Below, piece after piece: positions 20,901 to 33,600 of a stretch of DNA of 64,000 nt. The notes below the pieces were generated by a model. The model was given only the letters and a program-made list of their open reading frames with translations, was not told the DNA's origin and ran no database searches. The stretch comes from Megalonaias nervosa (taxonomy: Eukaryota; Mollusca; Bivalvia; Unionida; Unionidae): contig JAECUM010001073.1 in the NCBI GenBank assembly GCA_016617855.1, positions 62,001-126,000 on the forward strand. Direction: 5' to 3'. Numbering within the stretch: the first letter of the stretch is position 1; each line of letters opens with the position of its first letter. A program made the translations under genes and the position numbers.

Positions 20901-23900
20901 GCTTTATTGTTGGTGACAGCAAAAGGTTTCTGAGCATTGTTCTCAGAATAAGTATGTTGAGAATTGCTTGTACTTTTACACTTTTACAAATGGTATGTGA
21001 CTTTAATTTAATATTTTCAAATTTTTGTTCAATAACATTTATATCACATGACTCTTGGGCCACTTATATCAGGGACATGTAGGTTGTGAGATTTGTGTTG
21101 TCATGTGACCAGCAATGCATATGGCGAGTACTGGCCCAAACTTCAGTGCTGTAGTTTCATCTCATCTGTCAACAGATTCAAGACATGATTATAATACTTG
21201 CAATTTCTCAGTAATTGAATCACTACTCCAGTAGTCTAGTGGTTAGAGTGTCTGCCTAGGATGCAGAAGTTCACGGGTTTGAACCCCAGCTGAGTCATAC
21301 CAAAAATTTATTAAAAGAAAGTGGTACTTAAAGCTGCCTTGCTAGGCACTCAACATTAAGAGGTTAGTGTTAGGACAAGTTGGCCTGGTGTTGGGACAGT
21401 GTGACTGGGAGGGACATTATGCTATATGTCTGCAGCATGATGCCCCAGTGCTAGACATCACTATAAACTGCCACACTACAGACATCGTACCAGTGGGACG
21501 AAAAATGTTTTAAAGCTGCGTTAAAAATCCAAATCACACACACACACACTCTGTAAATGAATCATATTCCTATCAATTTCATGCAGGTATGACTTGATGT
21601 AACATCGTTTAAGTTTGCTAAATTTGGTACTTGAAGAATGGAAGTTTGTGAAAGAAGTAGTTGAGCTTGTAACTATCCCAAGTATAGTTGGAAATTGTCA
21701 TTATCCACATTGAGTTCTTTTATCACAAAAAGTGCCCCATTGAGCAAAAGTGCTCCTTTTGCTAAAAAGTATGCATATCCCCCAAATAAGAAATTCTTAG
21801 CAGGAACATTGAATGATGGTAATTTTGCTTCTTCTTGAGGTTAAGACTAACATAAAATTCAGATATTTTGAGTATTTCAAAATTAGTAGCAGGAATTAGT
21901 TGTAAAAATATAATAAATATGAGGAATTTCTTGCATTAGATTTGTAGTGATGAGAAAAATAAATGAATTTTCCTCCCTTGTTTACAGGTTCCATCTGGTG
22001 TATTTGCACTGTGCAAAGTGTTACAGAAAGAGGTCAGTATGTTGGGATTTGAGGGTGTGTAAGACAACCCACTTATTTCTAATAATAATTAAATTATTCG
22101 ATTACTGCTGATCATCTATGTAGGTTTGATCAGACAGGTCATTTGAGGGCATTGTTTACAAAAAAGAATGCTAGCACATGATCATGGACTTTACATTGTT
22201 CTGAAAACAAACATTTTGATAAAGCAAACTCACTCAATGATGACAGATTCCATTTATAGAGTAACCAGCACAATTTGGCCATGAAGAGGATCTAAGACTA
22301 GTTAGACAATAAGCTGGAATGCCCGGTGTCAGATTCACCAAATAGACTGGGAGATCAATTTAGTGACCACAGTAGGCAAGGTTACTGAATACTCAGGGCC
22401 TGTGTTAGACAGGTTCTGTAGTAACAATTTGCTCCTGAAGGACACAAAATATAAATGAGATAGAATTTGAGAAGGTCCAAAAAGTGAGCAAATTTTGTTG
22501 AAATTCATTTCACGTTAATGAAATAACCATTTTGCAAATGTGGTGGAGACAGGCAGACCGAACTAAGGTTTGATATTAACAGCCACAGTATTTTAAATCC
22601 TGTATTATGTTTAATGAGTAATTTGTATACATTCAGCATGAAAAGATGGTAATTGTTGTATAATTTAATTACATGAACCTCAAAATAGGTTCAGTACAAA
22701 ATCAGCAATTGTTTCTATTGTAGAAGGCATCTTTTCTTATGTTTATTGGATGAAATTTTGGATAATGTAATTAATTTTATGAGTAATGAACCAGGCTATG
22801 TCCACTGAGTCATAATTTGATTCTCATTTGGATACAGCAACTGAGTTTTTCATTCATTCGTATAAAGGACCCTCTGTGAATTTTGGTGGAATGTCCATAG
22901 CAATGTTATTTCTGGTATTTATGCTCCTTGGTCTAACTCCAACATTGACTACAGAGCAAAATTTTTATTTGTTACTTTACACCTTTTTCTTTGAATAGAA
23001 AATTGTATTAAAAAAATACCATGTATCTCCATAATCTTTATTGTTTGAAATCATTATTTACTATATTGTTTAAAATCATTATTTATGCTATTGTTTAACA
23101 TTATTATTTACTATATTGTTTAACATCATTATTTACTATATTGTTTAACATTGTTATTTGCTATATTGTTTAACTTCAGTATTTACTATATTGTTTAACA
23201 TCAATATTTACTACTGTATTTGCAGGCCTATAAGACGTTACTTTATTACCAGAAAATCTTAGCTTCGTCTTATACTCCAAATCGACTTATATATGGATTA
23301 TGTCATCCGAGTTGCTTTATCATATTTTTCGTATGGAAAATAATTCTCCAAAAGTACGAAAAATAATGTGTAAAAAATATTTCATTTTGGGGAAGAGATC
23401 GTGACATATGAAAAAGTATAGGATCCCACATTAAGTATTTTAAACATTACTTGATTGTTAGTATTAAAAACATACATCAGATGTAATTGCGCTAATGCAG
23501 CATGCACCGGTGAAATGTTCGTTGTTTGTAATATACATTGTTTAAATTTGATTACAGATACGTGCATTAGAATTTACAAGTTAGAAGATGAATAACCATG
23601 ACAAAGACATTCCATCACAATTTTCTTCTTGCACCTAATGATCATATAAATGCCGCATTGAGAGAGAGACAGATAAACAGACAAAGAGATATGTCTTCAT
23701 GATTGTAAATCTGTATTGTTCACTTACCTGATGACTGATCTTACTCAATGACATGTACAAGTGCAGTACTATATTCCATTATCAATTAATACCACTAGGT
23801 ACGCAATTCCTTCTAGTTTTTTGTTGTCACTTCCATTACACAAGAATTGCATGACTTTGTAGTGGTATTTATATGCTAATTATATGCTGTAGCTGTATTT

Positions 23901-24602
23901 AGTCCTTCCAAGTTAACACCTGTTTGAGGTCAAGATTTGGCAGACCAGATCGGATTAGCAAGGCTAACAGTAGGGACATGAGACTACCCATGGGTATTAT
24001 TAATACCGTACCGTATAATGAAATAAAGCAAATAATAATATAAAGCAAAATAAAATATGATGTGATTTTGATGTAAATTATTTACTTTTTTCCTATTTAT
24101 AGCTAAATGTATGTAATGGTATCACTCGATTGTACTTGATTCGACAGATAAGATAAACTGATAATCGTAGTAATAAATACACAGAATGAGAGTGAAAAGG
24201 ATCAAAAGTATTCGCCAAAATTATATTATATATTTACTTTAACTTTTGATTAAGATGAATTAAACCTACTTACGCTGTCCTTTCCGGAGACGACCTCCGT
24301 TCTGGAACAATCAATTTTTATCATACCACCTCCATTCCGGAATGAATGATCAGCCGTTTATGATACCTGTCTGATAAAGTATGACCAATTGATGAGTGCT
24401 ATAACTAGGAAAAAAGTAAATAAGTCATATCAAAAGCACTCCAGTCATATTTTGTTTTGCTCTTTATTATTATTCAAACAAAAACAAATCATAGTTCATG
24501 TGTTTACACCGATTTATACACAGAGAACATGCAAGTACATGTGTATTTCGGATTTCAGTCTTTATAGTAACCGCAGTCCGAGGTATTGATCTGGCCTTGT
24601 CT

Positions 24603-24646
<44 letters not shown>

Positions 24647-27600
24647 GGACTTTGTTTAGCGCCTAATCTTTAGAAGCTCTAAGTGCTTTACAACATTTGA
24701 CAACACGTAAAAAACATATATAATGATATGATTACAAAAATAAAAACAAACACCACGGAATTAGAAAACAGAAAACATGCTGTAAATATTTAAGGTAAAG
24801 AAACATTATTAGGTCTTTAAGTCTGTGTTTGCAGTTGAAATAGGTGAGTTTTAAGAGCACTCTTGAATGAGATCACTGTCTTTGTGTCTAAGTTCAGTGG
24901 ACAATTCGTTCCACATTGCTGGGCCCTGGTATGCAAAAGAGCGTTGTCCATATGATTTCATTTTCATAGTGGGAATAATGAGAATACGAGTGTCAGAAGA
25001 GGAGCGTAAGTATCTTGCAGGTGTGTATACATGGGTGAGGTCAGATAGGTATATTGGACTGGAGCCCGTCAGTGAAATGTAGCACAGAGAACAAATTTTG
25101 TGTTTCATTCTGGATTGAATGGATAGCCAGTGTAGGGTACAGAGCATGGGGGAGGCGTGCTCTGATCGTGGTACTCTAAGGATGATCCGAGAAGCTGTGT
25201 TTTGAACTTTTTGAAGTTTCTGGAGTAGGTATCGAGACAAGCCAGAAAGAATTGAGTTACAATAGAAAAGTCTTGAAAGTACTAAGGAACACACAAGTGA
25301 TTTAGTGGCATCAACTGAAAGATACTTGCAAATATACTCGGCATCGACTTATATCTGGATGAAGGATGGAAAATTTGCCAAATTTGTTGATTCAACTTAT
25401 TCTCAGCATCGACTTATAGGCCGGCAAATACGGTATATTGCTTAACATCATTATTTACTATTGGTTTAACATTAGTATTTACTATATTGTTTGACATCAC
25501 TATCTGCTATTGTTTAACATCATTTTTTACTATATTGTTTGACTTCACTATTTACTTTATTGTTTAATTTCAGTATGTATTATATTGTTTAACATCAGTA
25601 TTTCCTATATTGTTTAACGTCATTATTTACTAAATTATTTAACATTATTATTCCATATGATATTTGTTTTCAACAATACCAGCACTTTTTTGAAAGAACT
25701 AGTCCATGTATTGCTGAGAGGCCAATTTGACTTAGGAATATCAAAGTTACATCCATCAAGGCTACTCACAATGTCCAGACTAATGATGCAAATGTTTTAC
25801 GTTAATGGGCCATATCTTTAAAACGGTTATATAGATTTTAATAAAGTTTTGTTGTGAATTTCCATTCAGTCAGTTTACATATGAAAATTAGACTTTGTGT
25901 TCCTTCTAAGTGAATATCATTGGTCCCAGGAATTAAAATCAGAACGTGTACAATTTGCAAAGTAATGTAGCAAACAGAAAAGACCCTGCAGCTTACATAT
26001 GATCCCAAATGTATTATTTGGTAATATGCGTATGGCCCCAGATGTAATATTTGGAAATTTGCATATGATCCCAGATATAATATTTGGAAATTTGCATATG
26101 GTCCTAGATGTAATGTTTGGAAATTTGCATATGATCCCAGATGTAATATTTGAAAATTTGCATATGATCCCAGATGTAATATTTGGAAATTTGCATATGA
26201 TCCCAGATGTAATATTTGGAAATTTGCATATGGCCCTAGATGTAATGTTTGGAAATTTGCATACGATTCCTGATTTCATATTTGGCTGTAGTTGCTTAAA
26301 GCTGATAATTGTGATCTCAAAATACATTTTTTGTTTCAATGCAGAAAATAATCTGCATATGTTACATTATCTTAATATCAGGTACTCTTACTCAATGACA
26401 ACTGGCTGCAGTCCTTGATTGAGGGCGGTAAACTGTCGGACCTCAGAACAATACGGGTAAGTTTGCATGATGTTGGTGGTGGTGGTTGTGATTATGATGT
26501 TGTTTGATGTGGCACTGGAGGTATTTTTTTTTTAAAGAACAGAACATCCTTGTTTAAAGACATTACAAATTTGAAATGGTTTTCTGTTTTGCAAAAGCAG
26601 ATATAATGTAAAATTAATACCTTTTCCTGGACAATAAAAATCAAAGTTTTGTCTTTTTCAGACTGACATGTTAACATTTTCATAATTTTGTTTCTAAAAA
26701 ATTGTAAATGTATTTCACCTGTTGAGCAGTACTTAACTGTTTCAGAATAATTTGATCGCATCAGTAATTTGCTCAAGCGGCTGAGAAAATGGTTGATTTT
26801 TTAGCCTTACGTTCATTCTGATAGCATTCTGGAACATATCATTTCCTACTCTCGGGTTTGTGTCTACTTTCTGTTTACTTTGATTGGCTGTTTGTATCTC
26901 CTAAATGAAGAGCTGATGAACAAGACATTAAAGATGCTTAATCATAGTGCGCAGTTCTGACAAGAAGCGTTTCAATGATTAACACGCATTTTTTTCAGGG
27001 TTGGTTCTAAGATGTAAACACATCTCTAAAATGTGAACATGGTCTTAATTAAACTGCTGGATAATGGATGCAAACTCTGCATTTTGTTTTATTCTTCTTT
27101 ATTTCATTTCTTCCCATTTGCATAATTGCCCCATATCTGTTCTTTTTTCTTTCCTTTAGAATAATAATCCCAAATCTGTTCTCTTATCTTCCCATCAGCA
27201 TAATTATCCCAGGTCTGTTCATATTTCATCCCTGTAACATATTAATAAGAATCAGAGTTTATAAAATTTTCCAGACATAAGCTTTCCACAAGATCTTTTC
27301 TTTTCTGTTGCATAATTGCCCCAGATCTGTACTATTTTCTTTCCATTAATGTAATTACCTCAGATCTTTTTCCTCCATTTAGCATGCTTACCTTGGTTCT
27401 GTTTTCTTTTCTTCCTCTTTGCATAACTGCCAATAATCTAATCTCTTCTCATTGCTTTAGGATAATTGCTCCAGGTATTTTTTCTTTTCTTCCTCTTTTA
27501 TTTCTCTCAGCATAATTGAATTTCACCAATTCTACCAAACTTTACAGTTAAATTATTAAGTTTCTTTGGAGTGAAATTGTACATGTATTTGCAGGAAGAC

Positions 27601-30600
27601 ATGAAATATATATAAAAGATTTTGGGTTACATCCCAATGTTACAGTCCTGGGGTAGGGGTGGAGTCAATGTACATGTTTTAAAAATAAAAAAGTGTGGAG
27701 ATTTGCCATATTGAATGATGGAAGTAGCTCAGGTATATTTTTTTTGGGAGGGGATAATGTCCTCTGATAATAAACCACACAGTAGTTCATTTATATGCAT
27801 AATAAAATTATTTAGTATCTTTAGATCATAAATTAGATAATTGTTTTTAAACTATCGAAGTGGATGTTGTTTGCCATTTTCTTCTACCAAGTTGTGGATT
27901 GTCAGTCATCATGTGACTTGCATCCTGCTTGTATCTCACATTATCTAGTTATTACCCTGCATGAGTTCTTGCACCTCACTACAGTGATTTTTTTTACAGA
28001 AATAATGGAGTGTAAATCTTGATAATTGATCATTTTGTTGCTATGATTTTGTTTATGAGGTAGCAAATAGCATTCTGCATAATTTTTGTTCATTGGGTCA
28101 TGTGATCTCATGATATGCATGCAGTAAATTAAAATAGGTTGCATGGTTTGTGATATCTGTGACCACTTGATGTCACTAAGGTGTAATGAAGCTATAATTG
28201 CATTTTTTACTGTTCCAAAGCAAATCAAGTTTTCTATGAAGTATTGAAATTAAATATATAAATCAGTGAGTTTGAAGCTGTCCAAACAAACCTAAATTAT
28301 TCACCTCTACTTTGCATCAGTCAGTATGAGGGTTTACTGGTTCAGAAAGCAGTATTCACATCAATAAAGATCTATAACTGTATCTTTTAAGTTCAAAATT
28401 TGTTGTCAAGTAAATGAAGTGTGTGATTTTTTTTTATAGGTACTAGATCTACATAACAATGTGTTGAAATCAATACCAGATGAGATTTGTTTCCTAGAGT
28501 CACTCCAGGTAAATGTTATCCTTTGTACCTCCATGTTTTCTAGTCGTTCCAGGTAAATTTTATCCTTTGTACTGCCATGTTTTCTAGAGTTGTTCAAGGT
28601 AAATGTTATCCTTTGTACCACCATGTTTTCTAGAGTTGCTCCAGGTAAATGTTATCCATTGTACCTCCATGTTTTCTGGAGTTGCTTCAGGTAAATGTTA
28701 TCCTTTGTACCCTTCATAAATCCATGTTTTCTAGAGTTGCTCCAGGTAAGCATCATCTCTTGCACTCATTGTAAATCCATGTTTTACAGTTTGCCCTTTC
28801 TGAACATTGACAGAAAATTCAAACAAATATTTATTTATGAAAACATTGTACAATGATAGGTAAACCCGCCCCCATTTAAAAACAGAATGTTAATATTACA
28901 AGGCTGGCCACCTTGGTCTTATAATGGCAGATTTATGGGATTAATCTTACATAAGCTGATCGTAAAGATAAATATCAACATTTTTAAAGACTAGATTCAT
29001 TGCTTATTTATTGTCTATTTAAATACAGCAAAATCTGGTTTGCTTGGTCACAGTAGATCACTTGGATTTGCTTTTTAAGAACCAAGAGAATATTTATAAT
29101 TGTATTAAGTCTTGATGACTTAACCTACATATCTCTCAAACTGATTTGTTTGGCCTCTCGGGTGCTGGAGCTATCAAGATTTTGCAGTGTGTTTCTTTGT
29201 CTCACTACAATTAATATCTAGATAAGAGTTGTCACTAGAGGTAGTTTTAAATGCTATTTAGAACTGTAGAAGTTTTAAATAAATAGGCAAAAAAATTTCA
29301 GATTTATACCTTAGGAGAACTACTACTGCATTGCAAATCCAGCCATCCCAGATAAAACTGTTAGGTGATTGGAGCTAAAAGCTATCTGCCAACCTAGGTG
29401 GCGGTCAGGCAGAGTGATCTCTCCGTGGTATCAGGATTGGCAGAAAAACCAGTGAACCTCTCAGCTACTGTTGGAGCATAAGGCATGCTGTCTATGGATG
29501 TAACTGCAGGGAGGCTGGGAGGTGTATGTGTATTATGATTGGGTAAGTTTCCTCAAAGAAACACATTTTTACAAGGAAAAATTGGCTTCTTCATTAAATA
29601 CATTACCCAATCATAATACCTTAGGAGAATATGTAAGAGGTGGAGGGAGTTACATCCCCTTACCCCAGAGATACCATCTCCAGTCTCCTAAGATATGTGG
29701 CGGGAGGGAACTCCATCTGTCACAGAGTGGCTTCAATAAGGAACAAATTTCTCCTCACAAATCCAGTGGAATCATGAAGCTGCATCTTAAGAAGCTGTTG
29801 ATTGACCTGGAAGGGTGACCTGTTGAGCTGCGGATATAGGTCCCATCAGATCGAATAGGGTCCTTTGGGATGACAGATCCTGTAGATAAAAGCTAGAGAA
29901 TGTGGATTCTGATCTCCATCCTATGACTTGAATAATGTTGGCTAGAGAACAGTTTCAGATGAATGCTATGCTGATGGCAACTGCTGTAACCTTGTGAGCC
30001 AAACTGCATAATTGCCAAAGTTCATTTGAGCTGGGGTTATTTCTTGATATGCAGAGTGAAAAGCCCACTTAATCCAGGATGAGATTTGATATATCTGAGT
30101 TTGATATATCTTCCAGTTCTTTCTTGGAAGGTAAAAAATGATGTGCACCTCTGTTTTATTAAGATACCACTTCAGAGCCTGAACTGGGTCTTGCAGTTGG
30201 TATTGAGCTGATGCATCAAGACTTGACTGAGGTTTCATGATGAAATTCTGGTTATGTATGAATGGAAGCCTATTCTTTTTGAAGAAAGAGGATGCCATCA
30301 TAAGCAAGCCTAACCTGTTTTGTCAGAACTGCATGAAATTCGTGCCTGTTGATAGGGCATGTATTTCACTAATTCTGCCCATCATGCACTGAGGAAGCAG
30401 GTCTTCTATGAAAGGTGAGACAGTGATGCCCATAAAAGTGTTTCAGAAGATGTCTTGTTAGCCAGGTTAGTACCCAAGATAAGTTCCACTTTGGTCACAG
30501 GGCAAACATTTTTGGCTGTGTATACTCAAAGTTGGAGAGAAGGTCAGTTAAGTCTTTGTTTTGTCTGACATCCTCTCTTCCATGATGACAAAAGCAATCA

Positions 30601-33600
30601 GTGATCTTAAAGCAGTAACCTTTTACTGTACTTGGTGCTAAATTTCTCTCTTTGAAGAAATTAGCTATATGTGGTATTGATGCCTGGAGAGGTAGGTTGT
30701 GTTCATTTGTGCACCATTGGGTGTAAATGTGCCATTTGATTTCATATGCATTTAAGAGTGAGGGCCTTCATGATTTTGCAGTTCTCTCCTTGACTGGTTG
30801 TGAGAATTGTTTATTTTTGAGGGCCTGTTTAATATGATCAGACATGCTTTCAGTAGCTGTGGGCAAGAATTAAACAACTGCTATCATGGTTGTTTGAGAA
30901 TATGAGAGAAAATGTGGCTTTTCTGGGGAGTTTCGGATGCAAGATTGATGAGGTCATTGATCCATGACTTCTCCCATCTGAGTGAAGCAATGAGGATGAG
31001 GTGACACTCACATTCTCTTGCTTTCGGTATCACTTGGAATTAGAGGTATTGACTGCCCAGGCTTATGCATCCGGGACTGGAGAGACAAAGTTTGGGAGTT
31101 TGGTATCCCACCTTGTCACAAGCAGGTCCACCAATGGACAGACCCATCAGGTACTTATCTGAGTGAAAACTGATTGATGGAAAGACCATTCTGTCTGTAT
31201 TAGTGATTGTTCTAGTACAAATAATTATGATAAACTTTTGTATGTGGAATTGTTGTTGACAACACTACTTTAGAACGTCCCACACCAGGATGCTAAGTCT
31301 GTGGACGTGGCTGCTCCTTGTTGTTTGAGATAAGTCACCACTGTAAAGTTCTCGGACAGAATGATGACTCCCTTTCCATTTAAATATTCCTGCCACCAGT
31401 GAAAAGCTTTCACAATGGCCTTCATCTCCAGAATATTTATATGCAGATGTCGTTCCTGGGGAGACCATGCACCTCTGGCTTCCCGAAAATATAGTATGTG
31501 GGTTCTTCCACCCTCCATTCTTGCATCAGTACAGACTTTAATCTGGTGGTTGTACTTGTTGAGACATACCTGCCGTAAGCCAAGTTATGTTGCCCAATTC
31601 CACAGATATTGTTTCAATTGTGTGCTGATGGTAAGGGGTTGGTCCAGTGACAAACTTTTGGCCTCAGGACAAAGGAATCATTTGCAATGGGTGTATATAA
31701 AGGTGACATAGGGTGATAAGGTCTGCTGCTGCATTGAGCAGTCCTAGTAGGCAAAGGATGAAGTATTCCTTGAAAGTAAAGAAGCCACTATGGTTCAGAT
31801 TTTCAACAATCTATATTTGCCTGTTTATTGAACTTCATACTGGTGATCAGATTGTTGCAATGTTACTAGGTCAGGTTTTTCCTTGTTGACAAGAAAGGCA
31901 AGATTAGTAAACAGTTAAACATGGGTTATCATATTATGTTCTCGGATATTACTCACCTGATGTTTTTGTGAGATGTTGTCCAGGTAACTTAACGTTGTTG
32001 CCGTAGAAATGGTCCAGACATTTGCCATTTACTTGGTTCATGAGACAAGTGGAGACCCATGGGCTGATGTTGAGTCCAAATGGGAGTGCTCTGAATTGGT
32101 ATACAGTGTCATTGTATTTGAATCGTAGGAACTTCCTGGAAGCCTTGTGGATAGGGACAAGAATATATGCCTTTTTTAAGTCCACACTGATTGTGAAGCC
32201 CAAAGCGGTGATATCACAGTTGACAGCTGGGGTTTCCAGATGAAATACTGGTATATGGGAAAGGTAGAACTGCTGACAAAAGTTTGATGGGTGTCACTTT
32301 TTGTGAGAAGAAAAGTCGGTTGATGTTAGGATCTTGTAACTGGTGATGAAGGCAGTTCTGAATGTCTGTAACTCTCCCAGATTGTGGAAGCAATTTGAAG
32401 TTGGGTTCTTCCTTTTTTATTATGAGATCAACAGATGCTGGAGCTCTGGTCCAGGTAGTTGATGGAGTGGGAGGAGGAGGGCAGAATTCTGGGGGTTAAA
32501 GGCAGCAAACTTCCTCAATGGAGTCTTCCCGTGACATCATATAGTCTAGAACTGATGACATCACCTGAAAATAAGCATCATCATCTTCGATGGCATGAGG
32601 TGAGGCTAAAATCTTCTGTGATGCCTGGGACTTAGCTGGCAAAGATTGATCAGGTCTGCTGCTCACTAAACTTCTAGAGTACCCTGAATTAAAAACCATG
32701 GCTTCCATGCGGTCACTGATTAAGAATTCTCTTCTCATGGCGGAGTGTTGAGAGATTTGCGAAGCAACATCTATTGAAACAAGAGGAACTCAGCTTGGAA
32801 TCATAACAAATGAGGGTCTTGAGGCAGACTGGTTCCTGTAAATGCTTACATAGGTCAGATTTGACACATTGGAGGATAGGCAGTTTCCTGGTGACTGAGC
32901 CCATATTAGTTGTTGTTTTGGCCCATCGTGATCCCTAGTATGTGAGCCTAGGCCAATCAAAATAGAAATAGGCCATTTGTGGGTGGGGGGGGTATTTTGT
33001 CAGAATTGACAGGTTGGGATGGGTTACAGGATGTTTGATCCACGTGACCATTTCATGTATTTGTTGCATGCAAGGGAAATTTTGGCTATTTGTTCAGCTC
33101 TTTTCTTCACTGTTCTGCAATAGAAATAGAATAAGACACTGAGGAGGCAAGGTTTATAGGGGTTGCCAGTAATGCTGACTTCAGTTGTGGTGACTTGGGT
33201 GCCAGAGCAGTCTCAGATTGTGTAAGTTTCTGGCATTTTATAGCTGTATTGTCAGGAATTTACTTATCTCCCTTGTCCGCCCAAGAATCTTGCACTAAGA
33301 AAAGACTGCCGAGCAGACTTATGACATCTTTGTCCTTTACTGTATGTTTCTGTGCCTTGCGAATGGTTTTAATTTGTAAGACAAGTGAGCAGAACATATA
33401 AAACAGTGTAGCCTGCACCTGTCTTTTGAATGCAATGTCAATGCAGAGCTATATGTTTAAAGTTCTTCCTTGGAAATTGATAACAGACAGTCTAATAAGC
33501 AATGAAGCATAGAGGTAAATATAATGACCTATATGAAGGATAAGTTATAAGGCTGTTGGTCTGTGCCTTTTATATTTGAATACCGAATGGGTGCAGAGAT

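Larger units (their letters stand above)
23214..25433. mobile_element. TIR DNA transposon-like element with TA target duplication
   Basis: The ends are inverted: CTGTATTTGCAGGCCTATAA at the left and, read inward from the right, CCGTATTTGCCGGCCTATAA. Each end is flanked by TA. Deleting the element plus one TA restores the local minisatellite unit exactly (TTTAC-TA-TATTG), which proves the insertion points. No transposase is visible. It carries a non-LTR fragment. The superfamily is not clear; a TA duplication fits Tc1/mariner-like elements among others. Confidence 0.82.
22033..26381 (+). other. LRSAM1 intron 3
   Basis: Unrecognised sequence at 22033-23030, then a minisatellite split by a TIR element (23038-25660), about 330 bp of plain sequence, and the 33-bp tandem array at 25990-26285. 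Confidence 0.55.

Noticed and set aside
21222..21300. Functional tRNA gene
   Set aside because: A and B boxes are present but no cloverleaf forms, and the same head is followed by the same body elsewhere, so it is a SINE. The same applies at 18720, 36769 and 39130.
25990..26285. CRISPR-like array
   Set aside because: The 33-bp units are directly adjacent with no unique spacers, and the context is a eukaryotic intron.
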